A stretch of 64,000 bases of DNA. Source: Saccharina japonica. Taxonomy: Eukaryota > Sar > Phaeophyceae > Laminariales > Laminariaceae. The notes beneath the pieces are model-generated. The model had not been told where the DNA came from and did not search any database. It saw only the letters and a program-made list of their open reading frames with translations. Each line of letters begins with the position of its first letter. The first letter of the stretch is position 1. The position numbers and the translations under genes were made by a program. The stretch lies in assembly GCA_008828725.1 (NCBI GenBank), contig MEHQ01002489.1, positions 1 through 64,000 of the forward strand. The letters are read 5' to 3'. Positions 1 through 11,500 of this stretch are shown here, one piece after another.

Positions 1-1010
1 AAGGTCGGTCTTGGATGCTTGCAAGCCAGTCCGATATCTCACTCGTCCACTCAGTCTATCACACAAGGAGGTCTTGGCTAGATGGCAGTGCGCTGCTCTT
101 TGGCTAGCGCTCCTTCCCTATCTGCTCTTGCCTCTGCTTCTGGATGCTGATGTCGGTGGTTTCTCGCTGGTCTTGTACTGCTCCTAGCTAGACTCGCCTT
201 TGCAGTATGGCTTGGTGTGCGCTTCTGGAGTGCATTTCAGAGAATAGCGTTATCCGCGTGCTCAATGCTTGGCTTCGTGGTGTGCGCAGAACGTCGCGAA
301 GGGGGATAGATCCATGGCGCGTAAAAGCTAGACGCTCGCTGGCGTTCGTTCTGTACCCGGCATCAAAGTAGGTCGACCCTTATCAGTATCTCTTCTATGC
401 TCCTCCTGCTCTGCTTTATTACCGTGTCTCTCGATAGCTTGTTGCTGTTCTTTCCTTGTGAGTACGTGAAAATATGATAAAAAGTCCATACGACCACACC
501 TCTGTTCCTTCTGCTGTTTCTCCTCCTGCCGTTTTGCGGCCGCTTCCGCTGCCGCTCGGTCGGCTGCTGGCTCGTTGCTGGTTTTGCCTTGCCGCCTGCT
601 GGCTGCTGCCTGTTGCTGGCGCTGCCGGTGCTCGCGTACTTACTTCATGTAGTTCATGCTACTCGCAGAGTCGCACTTCCCCCAGTCGACGTCCGCCCTA
701 AGCTCCTGGCGACTATCTTCATAGCCCACATCGGTCTGCAAACGTGCCGCAGCCCTCCCGTGACCATAAGTCTTATCCGCTAGCTAAGGACAACTCGTGC
801 ACCGGGTGCTTGGCACAGCCTCGCTCACGAAGAGCGGTGGGTCGAGAGTCGGAAAGCCATGAGGCTGGTAGAAGAAGAAGCAGAAACCAGGTATCAATTA
901 GTGTTGTTATCTTTGTTATAGTTAATATTGATTATGGAGGAGTGGGTCGCATGCCCACTCTTCTCCGGGACCCCGAAAAGGGATCCAAATATAATTTGTC
1001 CAACCCCTCG
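1..1010. other. No gene seen; pyrimidine-rich unique sequence
   Basis: The plus strand is rich in CT and GCTG words, especially around 100-700. The open frames here are short, overlap in several frames and show no recognisable domain, splice pair or repeat. I see no supported feature in this stretch. Confidence 0.5.
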
Positions 1011-1011
1011 G

Positions 1012-1510
1012 GGAAACACAAATCCCGCCGCAATCTACGTAGATGAATTGCAGAGGCATAACCCAGATACTGTACTAATACGGCAATGTTACGTATCATA
1101 CATTTCAGGAATATCACATCAGACTTTGATACGAGTAAATCCCACAGATGCGCCGATGCGCCGACACGTGCGCACTCGGCAACTCAATTTTGTATATATT
1201 GTGCTCCATAGGGGTGCGAATGTAAAACAAAATAATAGCCATTTATGTACAATAACCGACCGAATAACCGATCGGAAAGTTCTCGGTTTCGGTTTTTCCC
1301 TTCAAATAACTGAAAAGCGTAGAGAGTCAGATAACCGACCGAGCCGAAAAACGGCTTCGGTGACCAACCCTGGGTCAAACATAATGCTATGTAACCTCTT
1401 GCGAGAAATATAAATCCCGCCCCAATCTCCGTAGATGGATCGCAGTAACACAACTCGAACACTTGGGAGTAATACGACAACGACACGTATTAGACATTTC
1501 TAAGGCTACA
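1012..1510. repeat. Pair of diverged direct repeats
   Basis: A segment of about 100 bp at 1012-1122 recurs at 1400-1510. Both contain AAATCCCGCC followed by CAATCT and CGTAGATG, then a diverged region ending in ACATTTC. The copies lie about 390 bp apart in the same orientation. They could be the ends of a small degenerate element or a local duplication. No protein-coding signal was found between them. Confidence 0.55.
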
Positions 1511-1765
1511 CACAATGACTATGTCCGACAGCCTAGAGGGCTGTCCATTCATACATAACGGGGTTTCCATACGGATATTTAGGCGTTAATGGCGTAGGGA
1601 ACAATATTAGAAATCGACCGGAAAAAACGAGTCGGTTTGGCTGTTTCGTTTGTTTTTGGGCAACCGAAAACCCGACTTAAAAAGTCGGTTTCCGTTGCGA
1701 AAAGCCGAGAAGCACCGACCGAAAAACCGACTTTGTCCGGTTTTCGGTTCACAACCATGCTCCAG
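1255..1765. repeat. Clusters of CCGAAAAACCG-type palindromic words
   Basis: Two clusters, near 1255-1360 and 1612-1760, are built from short words such as AACCGACCGA, CCGAAAAAC and GGTTTTCGGTT in both orientations. The result is a locally self-complementary, low-complexity stretch. The open frames across it reflect this composition. Confidence 0.5.
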
Positions 1766-1794
1766 CCCTCAATTCTGTATGAAAGAACGCCATC

Positions 1795-2240
1795 TTGTTA
1801 TATCGTGTGATGCCACAAGAATTGAGTACAACTAGAAGAAAAAAACTCGGTGCTTAGAGTTGCTGCCTACTTTTCTTGCGGATGGTGGAGAGCGGAGAGT
1901 GACAGGTGGCAAGTAAGCAGCTGAAAAAATAGGTTCAACTGCTCTGATCTGTAAACGATTTACAGGCAGCTTGCAATTGAGTACCTACCTGGTACCGGTC
2001 GACGAAGTCCATTCATTTTCAGCTGATGATGATGTGTTCTCCAATTCTTTTAACACAACAAGTATCTCTGTGCTTACGGTGCATGCTTATTTTCTTGCGG
2101 ACGGTGGAGAGCGGCGGGCGAACAAGTGAACTCCTATAATCCCGAAATGATAGCAGTTGAACGGCTATAGACTCCGATGCGTTGATCAGAAATAGTGGGC
2201 ATATCCAAGGATCCGATACATGCTGCGGTTTCCCAGTATC
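1795..2240 (+). repeat. Dispersed repeat, copy 1 (partner at 24893-25290)
   Basis: The stretch runs from the word ATATCGTG and GATGCCACAA, through GAGTTGCTGCC and TTTACAGGCAGCTTG, to TTTTCTTGCGGACGG and TAGCAGTTGAAC. It matches 24893-25290 over several hundred bases with many substitutions and small indels, in the same orientation. This is an old interspersed repeat with no recognised coding capacity. A short end piece around TTTCCCAGTA is also found near 4860. Confidence 0.7.
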
Positions 2241-2439
2241 AAACTGAAAATATGATGTATAAACAAATATATATATGTACAAGGTTCCCCTCCGGGACGT
2301 GCCTAGGGGAGTGGCGCAAGAACGGATTGAAAACCTACTACAGCATGCGATATGGTACTATCATGCGCGTATCACATAGTACGTACGTACGACGTTGAAC
2401 AGCATCTGCACTTTTGGATAAAACATACAGGGAAACCAA

Positions 2440-3010
2440 AATACTAAGTTTGAGTGTGGGTGGTTGAAACTAACTTGGTTTTAGTGTTAGGGCATCGAAA
2501 TTGACTTGGTTTTAAAATAGGGATCGAAATTGACTTGATTTTCGTGTTGGGTCGGAGAAACTTGGGTTTTGTGTGGGGGCCTGATTATTGTGTGGGGATC
2601 GTAATTGGCTTGAGTTTTGCGCGGGGGGTCGAAATTGATTTGGTTTTGAGTGTCAGGGTCGAAAATGACTTGGTTTTAGTGTCAGGCTGGAAGTTGACTG
2701 TTTTAGTCAGGGCCGAAAAGCACTTGGTTTCATTAGTGTCGGGGCATCGAACATGCCTTGGGTTTAGAATTAGGATCGAAATTGGATTGATTTTAGTGTT
2801 AGGTTCAAAATTAACTTGATTTTGTGTCGGGGATCGAAATTGACTTGGTGCGGGGATCGAAATAGGCTTGGTTTTTGTTCGGGAGGTCCAACTTGACTTG
2901 GCTTTTATTATACGTGGTGTGCGGGCCGAAAGTTAAAGGTTTTCAGTGGGGGATTGAAGCTCACTTACTCTTTGTGTCGGGTCGAAAATACCTTGGTTTT
3001 GGGGTGCGGG
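2440..3010 (+). repeat. Degenerate minisatellite, unit about 30-35 bp
   Basis: The unit is roughly GATCGAAATTGACTTGG followed by TTTTAGTGT and a G-rich spacer. It repeats more than 15 times with substitutions and length changes. The plus-strand open frame at 2535-2819 is only the translation of this array and should not be called a gene. Confidence 0.85.
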
Positions 3011-3217
3011 GCTAGAACGTGCGGCGTGCACCGCTAACCTCTACTAACAACCAGTTATTCGGAATTCGGAGTACGATCTAACGAGATGGATAGATATCGC
3101 GCTGCTTCATTGTTGGCAAGGGTTGTTTTTTCTCATTAAATTACCCAGTGGTATGCATACGCAGCGCCTTACCCTGTCGATCGTAGATCTGCTGTGCTTT
3201 CGACTGCTCACGAAAAT

Positions 3218-3313
3218 CGCCACAGCAGCAGTAGTAGCAGCAACCAGTAGTGTTGTTATACCTGTGGCAGCAGCAGTAGTAGCAGCAACCAGTAGTGTTG
3301 TTATACCTGTGGC
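3218..3313. repeat. Perfect tandem duplication of about 47 bp
   Basis: Two adjacent, essentially identical copies contain CAGCAGCAGTAGTAGCAGC, then AACCAGTAGTGTTG and TTATACCTGTGG. The near identity indicates a recent slippage event. Open frames on both strands through this stretch are by-products of it. Confidence 0.85.
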
Positions 3314-3602
3314 AGCATGCATGCATGTACCACACTGCAGCAGAGACCTGCCCTACAGATGACAGGGTCCATTGAAAAAAGTAACTCCAGTATATATAGA
3401 GACCCACATCAGCAATACAACCCAGACACACTACCGAAATCGTTTGATCTTGCTTCCTGCCGTGCTGGCGGACGGCAGGCGTGTATAACGTTGTGTAGCC
3501 AGCTGGTTGTAGCACTGCAGTGCTCGTGTTTTGTCGGTTGTCTGTGGTGTCTGCGAACGTACTACGTACATAATAAAAAAGGGGGAAAAAAAGGGGGAAA
3601 AC

Positions 3603-3666
3603 ATCTCGCCGAGGATCGAACTCATGCCTTCGGAGTCAAAATCGGCACCGAGACCATTTGACCAAA
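3603..3666 (-). repeat. tRNA-like segment, possibly a SINE head or tRNA pseudogene
   Basis: On the minus strand the segment contains TGGTCAAATGG, similar to an internal A box, and about 35 bases later GAGTTCGATCC, close to the B-box consensus. A strong run of T and C (CCCCCTTTTTTTCCCCC) follows within about 30 bases and could stop RNA polymerase III. No paired seven-base acceptor stem is seen, so a working tRNA is unlikely. A second tRNA-like segment lies at 39556-39640. Confidence 0.35.
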
Positions 3667-3669
3667 ATA

Positions 3670-5420
3670 CAAAAGATCCAAATTACCATGCATTATTTTT
3701 TTCAACACACGACAGATGCGTAACATCCCGTACATACGACACACATCACAGATCATAGATAGCACAGCAGCAGAGACGAGATAAGGTGGAATTTGGTGAT
3801 GACTGATTGACGGATGCAAGCCTCTGATAAAGCAACTATGGATAGCCACAGCAGTACATGGTGGACCTGCCACACGCCGCGTGGTGTAGTTCGCTGCTGC
3901 TTGTGATGCTCATGCTATATATAGGCGGTGTTGTAACGTTGTTGTGTTGCTAAATTTGCATGTTGTGTTTGATGTTGTCTGAAGTCTCTCACCGTGGATT
4001 CCTGCGGTGAGATTCGGGGAAGAAACATGAAACAAATCGGGAAAATAATAACAGTTTATACACTAAAATTCAATCAAATTGGTCCTTGTCATTTCGGCCA
4101 GAGTGAGTTCGGACCTTTCACACACACCAGCAGCAGCAGAACAGAAATGTAGAGAGTACGGACTGCAGGCTCCGATTATCACAGCTGGCCACAGCAGCAG
4201 TACATCACACATGAGCGTGTCACACACGCAAGGCGTTACCTGCTGGTGCTTATGCTGCGCACTTGTAACGTTGTGCTCCCTGCATGTGATGTTGTCTACC
4301 TGTGGTATACCAATGGGTATACTGGTACTGCTGGTACAAATGTCTGGGCTATCCTGTGCTCATGACGAGCTCGCGAAAGGGCAAAACAACGAAAAGAAGA
4401 ACATTATTATTATTTACTGGCACGTACGTACAAAAAAAAGCCTCATGCAGAAAACCAAGGAAATCGGCTTATCCACTCCCGCGGGAAAAAAAAACTTCGA
4501 GCGCCCGCCACGCGAGCCACAGAGCTCGGATCGAGCCCAAACCTCGACCAATGTGTCCGGCCGGGCCTAGCGTTTAGCCGAAAAGCGCTCGCGCGGAGAG
4601 AAAAGTTGCGAAAAGTGCGAAAATTTCACAAACATAACTATACATATATACATACGTATACGTACTGTAGTGTCCATTCATTGTAGACATATAATTAAAA
4701 TAGAGTAAATATCTACTTACCAGGGTACAGTACAGTGATGGGCGTATCCCATCAGAGTTGATCCACGACCACAAATACCGTAGCAGGCATGCTTCCACTG
4801 AGGTAATGACATACAAACAACATATCACCTCAACATCTTCATACAATAGAAGTATGCCGTTTCCCAGTACCAAACTCTCCTACAATGCTCATACGTGAAT
4901 CGTACATCCGCAGTTTACATGAACATACTGCTGACCAGGCAGACTGCAAGTACCACAGCACTAGATCTTGCAGCAATACGTCCTAGTAGATCATAATTTG
5001 CTTTGTACCCAGAACATACACGTACCGCATGAAGTGTGGCAAACAATATTGATTATGTCAGGACTCCGACCGACAGGCGCCACTGTTAGTTAGCAATTAG
5101 CAGACCCCCCACTACTCTTAAGTAGAGTCCACAATGTGGCGATAATTCGAAGTAGGTATATGGCAGACCCGAAACCAGTGAAGGCAGTCAACTCAAACAC
5201 TAGAGCAACAACCTCACAAGCGGGTACAAGTTTAATAACTTGGGTAAGGAACGGAAAAACGCCGAAGGAGCTGCCACCAAAACTATTGGCAGGTCCGGGA
5301 ATGTCCTGGAAGCTCAAGTGCTTTTAGCGTAGGTACAGGTACCTTCAGGATCCATGTGGTGTCGGTCTTCAGAAATTGCAATCTGGGCTACAGTCAAGCC
5401 TTCAATTACACTTCCACTTC
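3670..5420. other. No gene supported; 3' flank of tetraspan gene A
   Basis: The stretch contains microsatellite scraps (CAGCAG near 4125, ACGTATACGTA near 4650) and several GGTACC or TACCAGGTA words. At 5090-5317 both strands are open: a hydrophobic 75-residue frame on the minus strand and a 63-residue frame on the plus strand. It lies just beyond the stop codon of tetraspan gene A. I found no splice signal linking it to that gene, so it is left unassigned. Confidence 0.4.
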
Positions 5421-5424
5421 CAGC

Positions 5425-5550
5425 TCACACAGTAGTGTCCATGGCGGGCATGGGCGTCGCATCGTTTACGGTATCCGATGCAGTATCTCTGCTGCTGGGG
5501 GGGGCATCGTACGAGTATTCAAGCCTTCTTTGGTAGTACGACCACGCCAC
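5425..5550 (-). CDS. Tetraspan A terminal exon (cytosolic tail)
   Basis: The acceptor is TTATGGTCAG, followed in phase 0 by 41 codons beginning VAWSYYQRRLEYS and ending MPAMDTTV-stop. The matching exon of gene B begins VTWSYYKQRAGRES and ends LEMTTTV-stop. The last four residues fit the class I PDZ-ligand pattern (S/T-x-hydrophobic). The opposite-strand frame at 5354-5536 is its shadow. Confidence 0.65.
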   Translation of the reverse strand: MAWSYYQRRLEYSYDAPPSSRDTASDTVNDATPMPAMDTTV

Positions 5551-8235
5551 CTGACCATAACAGCGACAAACAAACAATGCATGTTGGTGAATGAAAACAA
5601 CCGCACGTGATAACTGCAGGCAAAGGTGAACGGCCTATCTATGGCGATGGACATGCCCCTTCACGAAAACGATTGACTCTATATTGACTCAGCACACACA
5701 ATATTAGGCGACAGCTTCGCATGGGATATGTGTGTTTTCTTCCTCAGTCAGTTCATTGTGTGGTTTGAGGGTACAGTACAAAACGTAAGGCAATTAGGAA
5801 CAGCAGCTAAGGGGCGACAGATCTTGCTGTGCCCACATGCTAGTATGCAGAAGAAGTACGATACCCGCCATACAAGTACCGGCACATGCAGCTTGAGCAT
5901 CGTGAGGAAGAATGACCCTGACCTTGAAGTAGTAGAGAAGAAAGAAGGAGATTATCAGGTAATCGATTATATTATAACCCTGTTCCAGGTCGTACTTGGC
6001 GCACCACAAGCATATATCCAGCGCCCCCCACACCGCCACGAGGATCGCAGCTGCCCTCGTCAGCATGTACACCTTGGCAGCTCGCGTGTGTTTGAAGAAA
6101 ACGGCCCAAATTCCGAACACACCGCCCACAATGTTCAAGATGGCTGCGAGTTTAAGAGTTTTCCAATGCGACGTTGCAGGAGGCATACAGACATCGGGGT
6201 GCGTGGAACGAAAGCGGTTAAGAGCGTGCACTGGATCTCGACTGCGCCCTCTTGTTACAGTACTATAAATATATTACTGTGCTGTACTGTGCTACTTACT
6301 GTTGTATGCCATGGCTTTCTTCCGGTGAGGGCCCATGCTACAAATAAGCAGTGCGTCTGTGATACGATTCTTTGACAGTCCATACAGCATCGGCGACACG
6401 AGTGCTCTTGTTCGGTAGAGCGTAATACATAAGATACCGGCAGTACGGATATATGCTCAGAGTACGTAGAGCACGGCTAACGGGACCATTATATTTCGGA
6501 TATCAGCATGTCTTACTGATATCATCACCACATATAAAGCACAACGCCCTCGTGCGATACAAGCTACGGGTGCTGCTTACAAAAATCGACCAAAGTCAAC
6601 AACAAAAAACATTAGGAATTTACCAACATTCGAACTTCTCGGTGTCGCATTTCTTTTAATTTGAAGGGGCTATCGATGTACTGTAGGCAACGACGATGCC
6701 TGCCTGTGATCTGTCAAATACCTCAATGGAAGCTAACGATACCCTTAGATGCCGACGTTACGGCGGAAACGGGCACACATTGGATGCTCCTTATTTTTAC
6801 TGGGCAACAGGAGTGGCGCGTCGAGAGAGTATTTGGGCAATCATACTAACTTAGGATTGAAGGATCACAGATAGGCACGAACGCCGAAGACCTCAATATA
6901 TCGTTGAATCATATATTATGTATCGTAAAATATTTATGACAAGGGTACGGTAGTATATGGCACGGACCTTGCACGTAAAAGGCCATTGGATAGTGGACTA
7001 AGACATTAAGCCGGCCCTTGGCCTGTTCCATACTCGCTTTAAGCTGTTCGCAGTCCGCCGTAGAGAAAGTAGGGCCCTCGCAGCTTCGTGCATACTGCAG
7101 TTCGTTACGGCGTGCATGGAGGACAGCACAAAAAGTATATGATCCGGCGAGCAAATACACAGCTATCGTAGCAGTAGACCAGGTTTTGTCTAAAATCACC
7201 AAATTCAAACGATTACGACGCGATCAAGCAGCAAAAAGGTGCGAGGAGAGGCGTGACATGCGCTCCTTGGGCCGCATCGCGTAGTTTATGCACCGCACTT
7301 GCACTAGTTTATGGAGCCGCGCAAAACATACATTTGTTGCGTTGAACCGCGTGGTGGCAGGAACTGGAGGGCTTGTTTACGAACAATTCAAGACTTCGAA
7401 TACAATACGAGGAGCGCACAACAAGTTTGCCCTCGAGACAAATTTAATACGTTTATACTACCAGGTCCTACCCAACTACAGTACCGCGTATACGTAGTTT
7501 TACGAGAGCTGTTTTGGACCAAGCACAAAACATGGCTGGTCGGCTACTCGGGTCTAGTATGTCGATCCAAGATTATGTTGTACTGAGACGGGCATCCCAC
7601 GGTGTATTGGGAATCTTGTAATGTTACTGTTAATTTCATATGGCAGTCTGCAGTGTGAGCTTTAACGTCGATCGCTCATGCAGTCATTCGTTTTCCTGAA
7701 TGGGCGAAAACCAAGGAAAACACAAGGGGGCTCTTGCATCGAGTTTGCAACGAAAGGCATCGATATGTGGTATATTGGTTCAACTGCTGTTGCAATGTTG
7801 TGGAGCTCGATCAACCTTCATCGCGGCATTGACTGCACGGGTCCTCCGTCAACTGTTGTTCTGCACCTGGCCTTCTCTGGAACTGCGTGGATTCCATACA
7901 GAATATGCTACAAACAGGAACAAACTACCCAGGGGGTGATCTCAACCCTCCCTTCTTCCCAAAGCCTGGGCGCCAGCGACGGCCGGCACCTATGAGGGCC
8001 CTTGTATTGTAGTCACGAATGCCTGAGAATTTGCGTGATACTTTGTACCCGTTGATTGATATAAAAACTCGGAACTACGCGAAACCATGTCGTACGGCAG
8101 GCCAAGTCACCTCCTCCTGCGACATCGGGAGCGAACTTGTAAGGGCGTGTTCTGCGTAGGCGTCATGGAAGAGAAAGGCCAATAATAAGACCCATATTCC
8201 GGAGATCAAGCCGTACATCGAAATCAGTGCCACGC
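5425..8235 (-). CDS. Tetraspan membrane protein A, four exons found, first exon missing
   Basis: Gene span on the minus strand. Exons in transcript order: 8235-8111, 7094-6968, 6143-5923, 5550-5425 (stop). Intron phases are 1 (entry), 0, 1, 0, identical to paralogue B at 33589-41641. The joined frame from the split codon onward encodes about 199 residues. Predicted order: a first membrane helix, a loop with two cysteines and the motif DCE, a second helix (ILNIVGGVFGIWAVFF), the basic motif KHTRAAKVYML, a third helix, a fourth helix ending YYFK, then a Ser/Thr-rich tail ending DTTV. Conservation with B stops exactly at the predicted splice sites, which is the main support. The initiating exon, which should end in phase 1, was not found. 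No known family was recognised. The PDZ-ligand reading of the tail is inference. Confidence 0.6.
5923..6143 (-). CDS. Tetraspan A exon with the last three membrane helices
   Basis: The acceptor is AACTCGCAG (entry phase 1) and the donor AAG|GTCAGG (phase 0); the exon holds 73 full codons. It holds three hydrophobic stretches separated by the basic motif KHTRAAKVYML and by an acidic hairpin around KYDLEQGYN. Exon 39916-40145 of gene B aligns along its whole length, with 21 identical bases over the RAAKVYM codons. This is the best conserved exon of the family. Confidence 0.7.
6968..7094 (-). CDS. Tetraspan A loop exon with two cysteines
   Basis: The donor CAAG|GTCCGT (phase 1) matches the donor of the gene B exon, CAAG|GTGCGT. 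The encoded loop contains ARSCEGPTFSTADCEQL; gene B has AGQCQESPTRRDCEVI. The acceptor used here is AACTGCAG before TATGCACG (phase 0). Similarity to gene B begins a few codons earlier (LQYA against MQYA), and an acceptor at 7189 is also possible, but its phase does not fit the upstream donor. The 5' boundary is therefore uncertain. Confidence 0.5.
8111..8235 (-). CDS. Tetraspan A exon with the first membrane helix
   Basis: A strong acceptor (a CTGTCTGTCTGTCTCTC tract, then GACTGCAG) opens the exon in phase 1; the donor is GAGGAG|GTGACT (phase 0). It encodes a membrane helix, VALISMYGLISGIWVLLLAF, followed by HDAYAEHALTSSLPMSQEE. The gene B counterpart has GVALTASPLAIAFALK and then ATCEHTTG. 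Similarity is modest but position, phases and the EH pair agree. Confidence 0.5.
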
Positions 8236-8309
8236 CTGCAGTCCCCGCCCACATTTCAAGAGAGACAGACAGACAGACGGGCAGACAGACGGACATATAC
8301 ACATACCAT

Positions 8310-10240
8310 CAGACACACAGACAAACATTTTCGACAGTTATGCGGAATTCACTCGCACGACTCAAGCGTGTTTCGTCATAAAGTTAGCTTCGACGATGAC
8401 GGTGTAGTTCGACGATATATATCCAGCTGCCGCTTTGTTTGCCACAAAAAAGTTATAGTGGCCTATCCGTGTAACGAAATATCGTGGGTATCAGCAGTAC
8501 ACGACATGTGTTTACAAATGTGGGAGTTGAAAAGGTCAGGCTCAGCTTTTAATTGATTTCACATTTTATTTGCGAAACATTTGTGTTCCTCGTGGAACGC
8601 AGCCCTCAATCCTACCCTAGCATAGCCTTTAGCAACCTATGCGAAAGGTTGACATCACAACAAACCGCGAGCTCACACCAAAACAAAAGATTGTGAACCC
8701 AACCAGGAAATCTAGTATCGTTTTGTTACAGCATCAACTACTTGAGCAACTGCACCTATCCATCCTTTAGGGGACACACTACAGTACAAACTAGGAACTT
8801 TGGTGTATTGTATTTTCTGTAGTACTGAATGGGCTAACATCGACCTTCTCTTTCACCTTCAATTCGGCGTCGTTTGTTCTATTAAATTAAACGTCCGCCA
8901 ATGCTGGGTATCATATAGGATAAATAACTTGTGCACGTTTGTTTTTGTTCGACAAGTTTCGGGCTCGGACAAGGTCCCGACTACAAGGATTCAGTCGCGA
9001 TATCGCAGCTAAGTCGGCCGCGGTGTCGACCTCGAGGCGCGTATGCGAGATAAGCACCATTGGCACCGGGGTATCAATAACGTTTGTGAGAGAAGCACCC
9101 TGGCAGCAGTGTCTCCATCGTGACAGAAACAAAGTGTCCTCTCTCCTCAAGATAAACGAAGATAATATCGATTTTCAAGGTGCATTTTCTTGATATGGTT
9201 CGGCGCGATGCCGACAGGGAATGAACCCCCCTCAAAAACAACACGCCAACAAAACAACAAACAGGCCTGCAGCCAACACGAACAACCACACAGTAATGCC
9301 GTACAATTATACGAGAGACGGTCGTGCCCGAGAAGTACACCGAACAGCAATTACAGAGATACAGGGCCTACTAAACATATTTCACGTGTGGGTCAGTATG
9401 ATGAATCACGTAGCTCCTAGCGTACCTGTACTGAGAGAGAAGCAGAAGTGATAGCTGCGCCATGAGTAAGTCGAACATAGGCCCACCGTTGGTTGTGTGT
9501 TCGCGCATTACAAGTTAAGAGCAAACACGCGTTGGGGGGGAGGTTTGCTGTCAAGTGTACAGTAAGTCCATCATCAAATGATCCGAATGGTGACATTCGT
9601 ATTGATTGGTGTTGAAGCAGGGTCTGCATAAGAGCAGGTGCCGGCTGGATCCACTAGCACACCAGGTACCCTACGCAGTTTCGAAACTCAGAGAATACTG
9701 CCTGTCCCCATCCACGACAATAGGTTGAAATGTAGCCCGCGCATTCGTAGGCACGGTTGTAGCACAATGATATTGCAGGGCTCTGGGGTAGGACTGGTGG
9801 GTGCTTGATTCGATAGGTCTCCCAGGTGCATCATCAGTACTGCTGTACATCCCCTGAGAAATCACGCTCAACACTGATGATGAGGCGTGCGAGCGCGAAG
9901 CGCGAGTTTGTTTTCATTGTTTTTCCTTGAAATAAAGGTTAAGGTTCTTTATAGAGGCTTGCGTACGGCCCATGTAGCGTCGTGCGATTTTCGTTCTTCT
10001 GTGTGTTTGCTTGCTTGCGAAAGTCAACATCGCCGTTTGTACACCGCACTCAACATACACGGCACCAACGCCAGTCCCGTCGGACTCTGTGCACGCACAC
10101 ATTTTAACGATGTCTTCTCGTGCTGGTATCGCTGTAACTCGTTCAGAGTTGGGCGAGCTAGGTGCGGCAACGTGTGTGATTTATAGACATGTTTTTGTTT
10201 TCTTTTTTTTCGGGACGTAAAATATCATACCAGGTATATA
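8310..10240. other. Probable upstream region of tetraspan A, no exon confirmed
   Basis: The missing first coding exon of tetraspan A should lie here or further upstream. Two minus-strand frames look partly protein-like: 8911-9150 (ending LVRARNLSNKNK) and 9671-9874 (containing STDDAPGRPIESSTHQSYPR). Neither offers a phase-1 donor, and 8939-9193 is equally open on the plus strand. I do not call either as an exon. Confidence 0.35.
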
Positions 10241-10252
10241 TTTTATGTTTTC

Positions 10253-11500
10253 CGAGTTCTACTGAACGAAACCCCAACTCTTTAGGCAAAATGTGTCTGA
10301 ACACAGCAACGTTTGAGCCGTGTCCCTTAAATATGATGTAGGTGGGATTGTGAGGCCCACCCTCTTACGGATGAGGGGACGGAGAAGCTCTGCTGTAGAT
10401 GTCCTACAGCAGTAGTTGTGGTGGCACCTGCTACGATAATAGGTGCGGCAACGTGTGTTTTCAAAGCAAGGCTGTGGGCCATGTTTTTGTACCAGGCACA
10501 TGAATCGGAACGTAAATATCATACGAGCTGGTTCCAGCAACAAGCGTGAGATTCCACCTTCGGGCAATGAAAACCGGAATCCGTTGATATTTTCAATACT
10601 AAAGACATCCACATGCCCGCATGAACAAGGGGAACACATCGCTGAAGAGATTTTTGGCGTACGAGTTGTAGTTCGCGAGATATGGACATTTTTCGTATTA
10701 CTTGCGGAGGCGTTGTTGTATAGGGGTTGAAACTGCCCATACTAAAATTCATATAAATTCGTATTTAGGCCATAAATCGGCCAATACGTCGAATAATTCG
10801 ACACTAGAAGTGTTGACATGATCGTATCAACAAAGGGAACATGTTTGTGACATTTGTTTTGTTCTGCGAAACATGCAAGGCTGTTATATTTACCGCCTTC
10901 CAAAGTACTAGACTTTAACATGAACCGGGAACAATTTTCGAGTACTTTCACGGGAATCATTTTTGCACTTTGGTTTTTGAGAGTTGGAAAACGAAATTTG
11001 TCATGGTTGTGCGTCATGACCATATGAAACAACTGACCCCTGGTCGTTTTTGAGTTTTTGTTTTTTTCGTGAATTAGGGAGGGTTAAAGTTGCCGAAAAG
11101 TTCAGAAAAAACAGAAAAATGTATCTCAAGAACCAAAAAAAAACAAATAAAAAAAGACCAGCGGTCAGTTTTTTCATATGGTCATGACACACAACCATGC
11201 CAAATTTCGTTTTCCAACTCTCAAAAACCAGCGTGCAAAAGTGCGAAGAAGGAATATTTTGGGTGTCGCTGGAACCAGCTCGTAACGGTTTTTGTTTTTA
11301 TAGTTCTACCTAGCGAAACCCAACTCTACGAGAAGGCAGAATGTGCCTGACCACAGCAACGTTTGGGCTTTGTCCCCAACACATGATGTAGGTGGTATTG
11401 TAAGGCCCAGCCTCCTACTGATGAGAGGACGGAGAAGCTCTGCTGCTGTAGATGTCGTACAGCAGCAGTAGTAGTTGTGGTGGCACCTGCTATGAGACGA
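10253..11500. repeat. Repeat block: two roughly 200-bp direct repeats around a fold-back
   Basis: The segment 10253-10440 recurs at 11297-11495 in the same orientation. Shared words include CACAGCAACGTTTG, ATGATGTAGGTGG, GACGGAGAAGCTCTGCTG and TTGTGGTGGCACCTGCTA. Between them lies an inverted repeat, arms about 10957-11075 and 11120-11250, sharing GTTTTTGAGAGTTGGAAAAC and GTCATGACCATATGAAA. The arrangement suggests a non-autonomous element with terminal direct repeats and an inner palindrome, or nested insertions. No coding capacity is seen. Confidence 0.65.

Noticed and set aside
5354-5536. 60-codon plus-strand frame
   Set aside because: It is the antisense shadow of the tetraspan A terminal exon, which is supported by its match to gene B.
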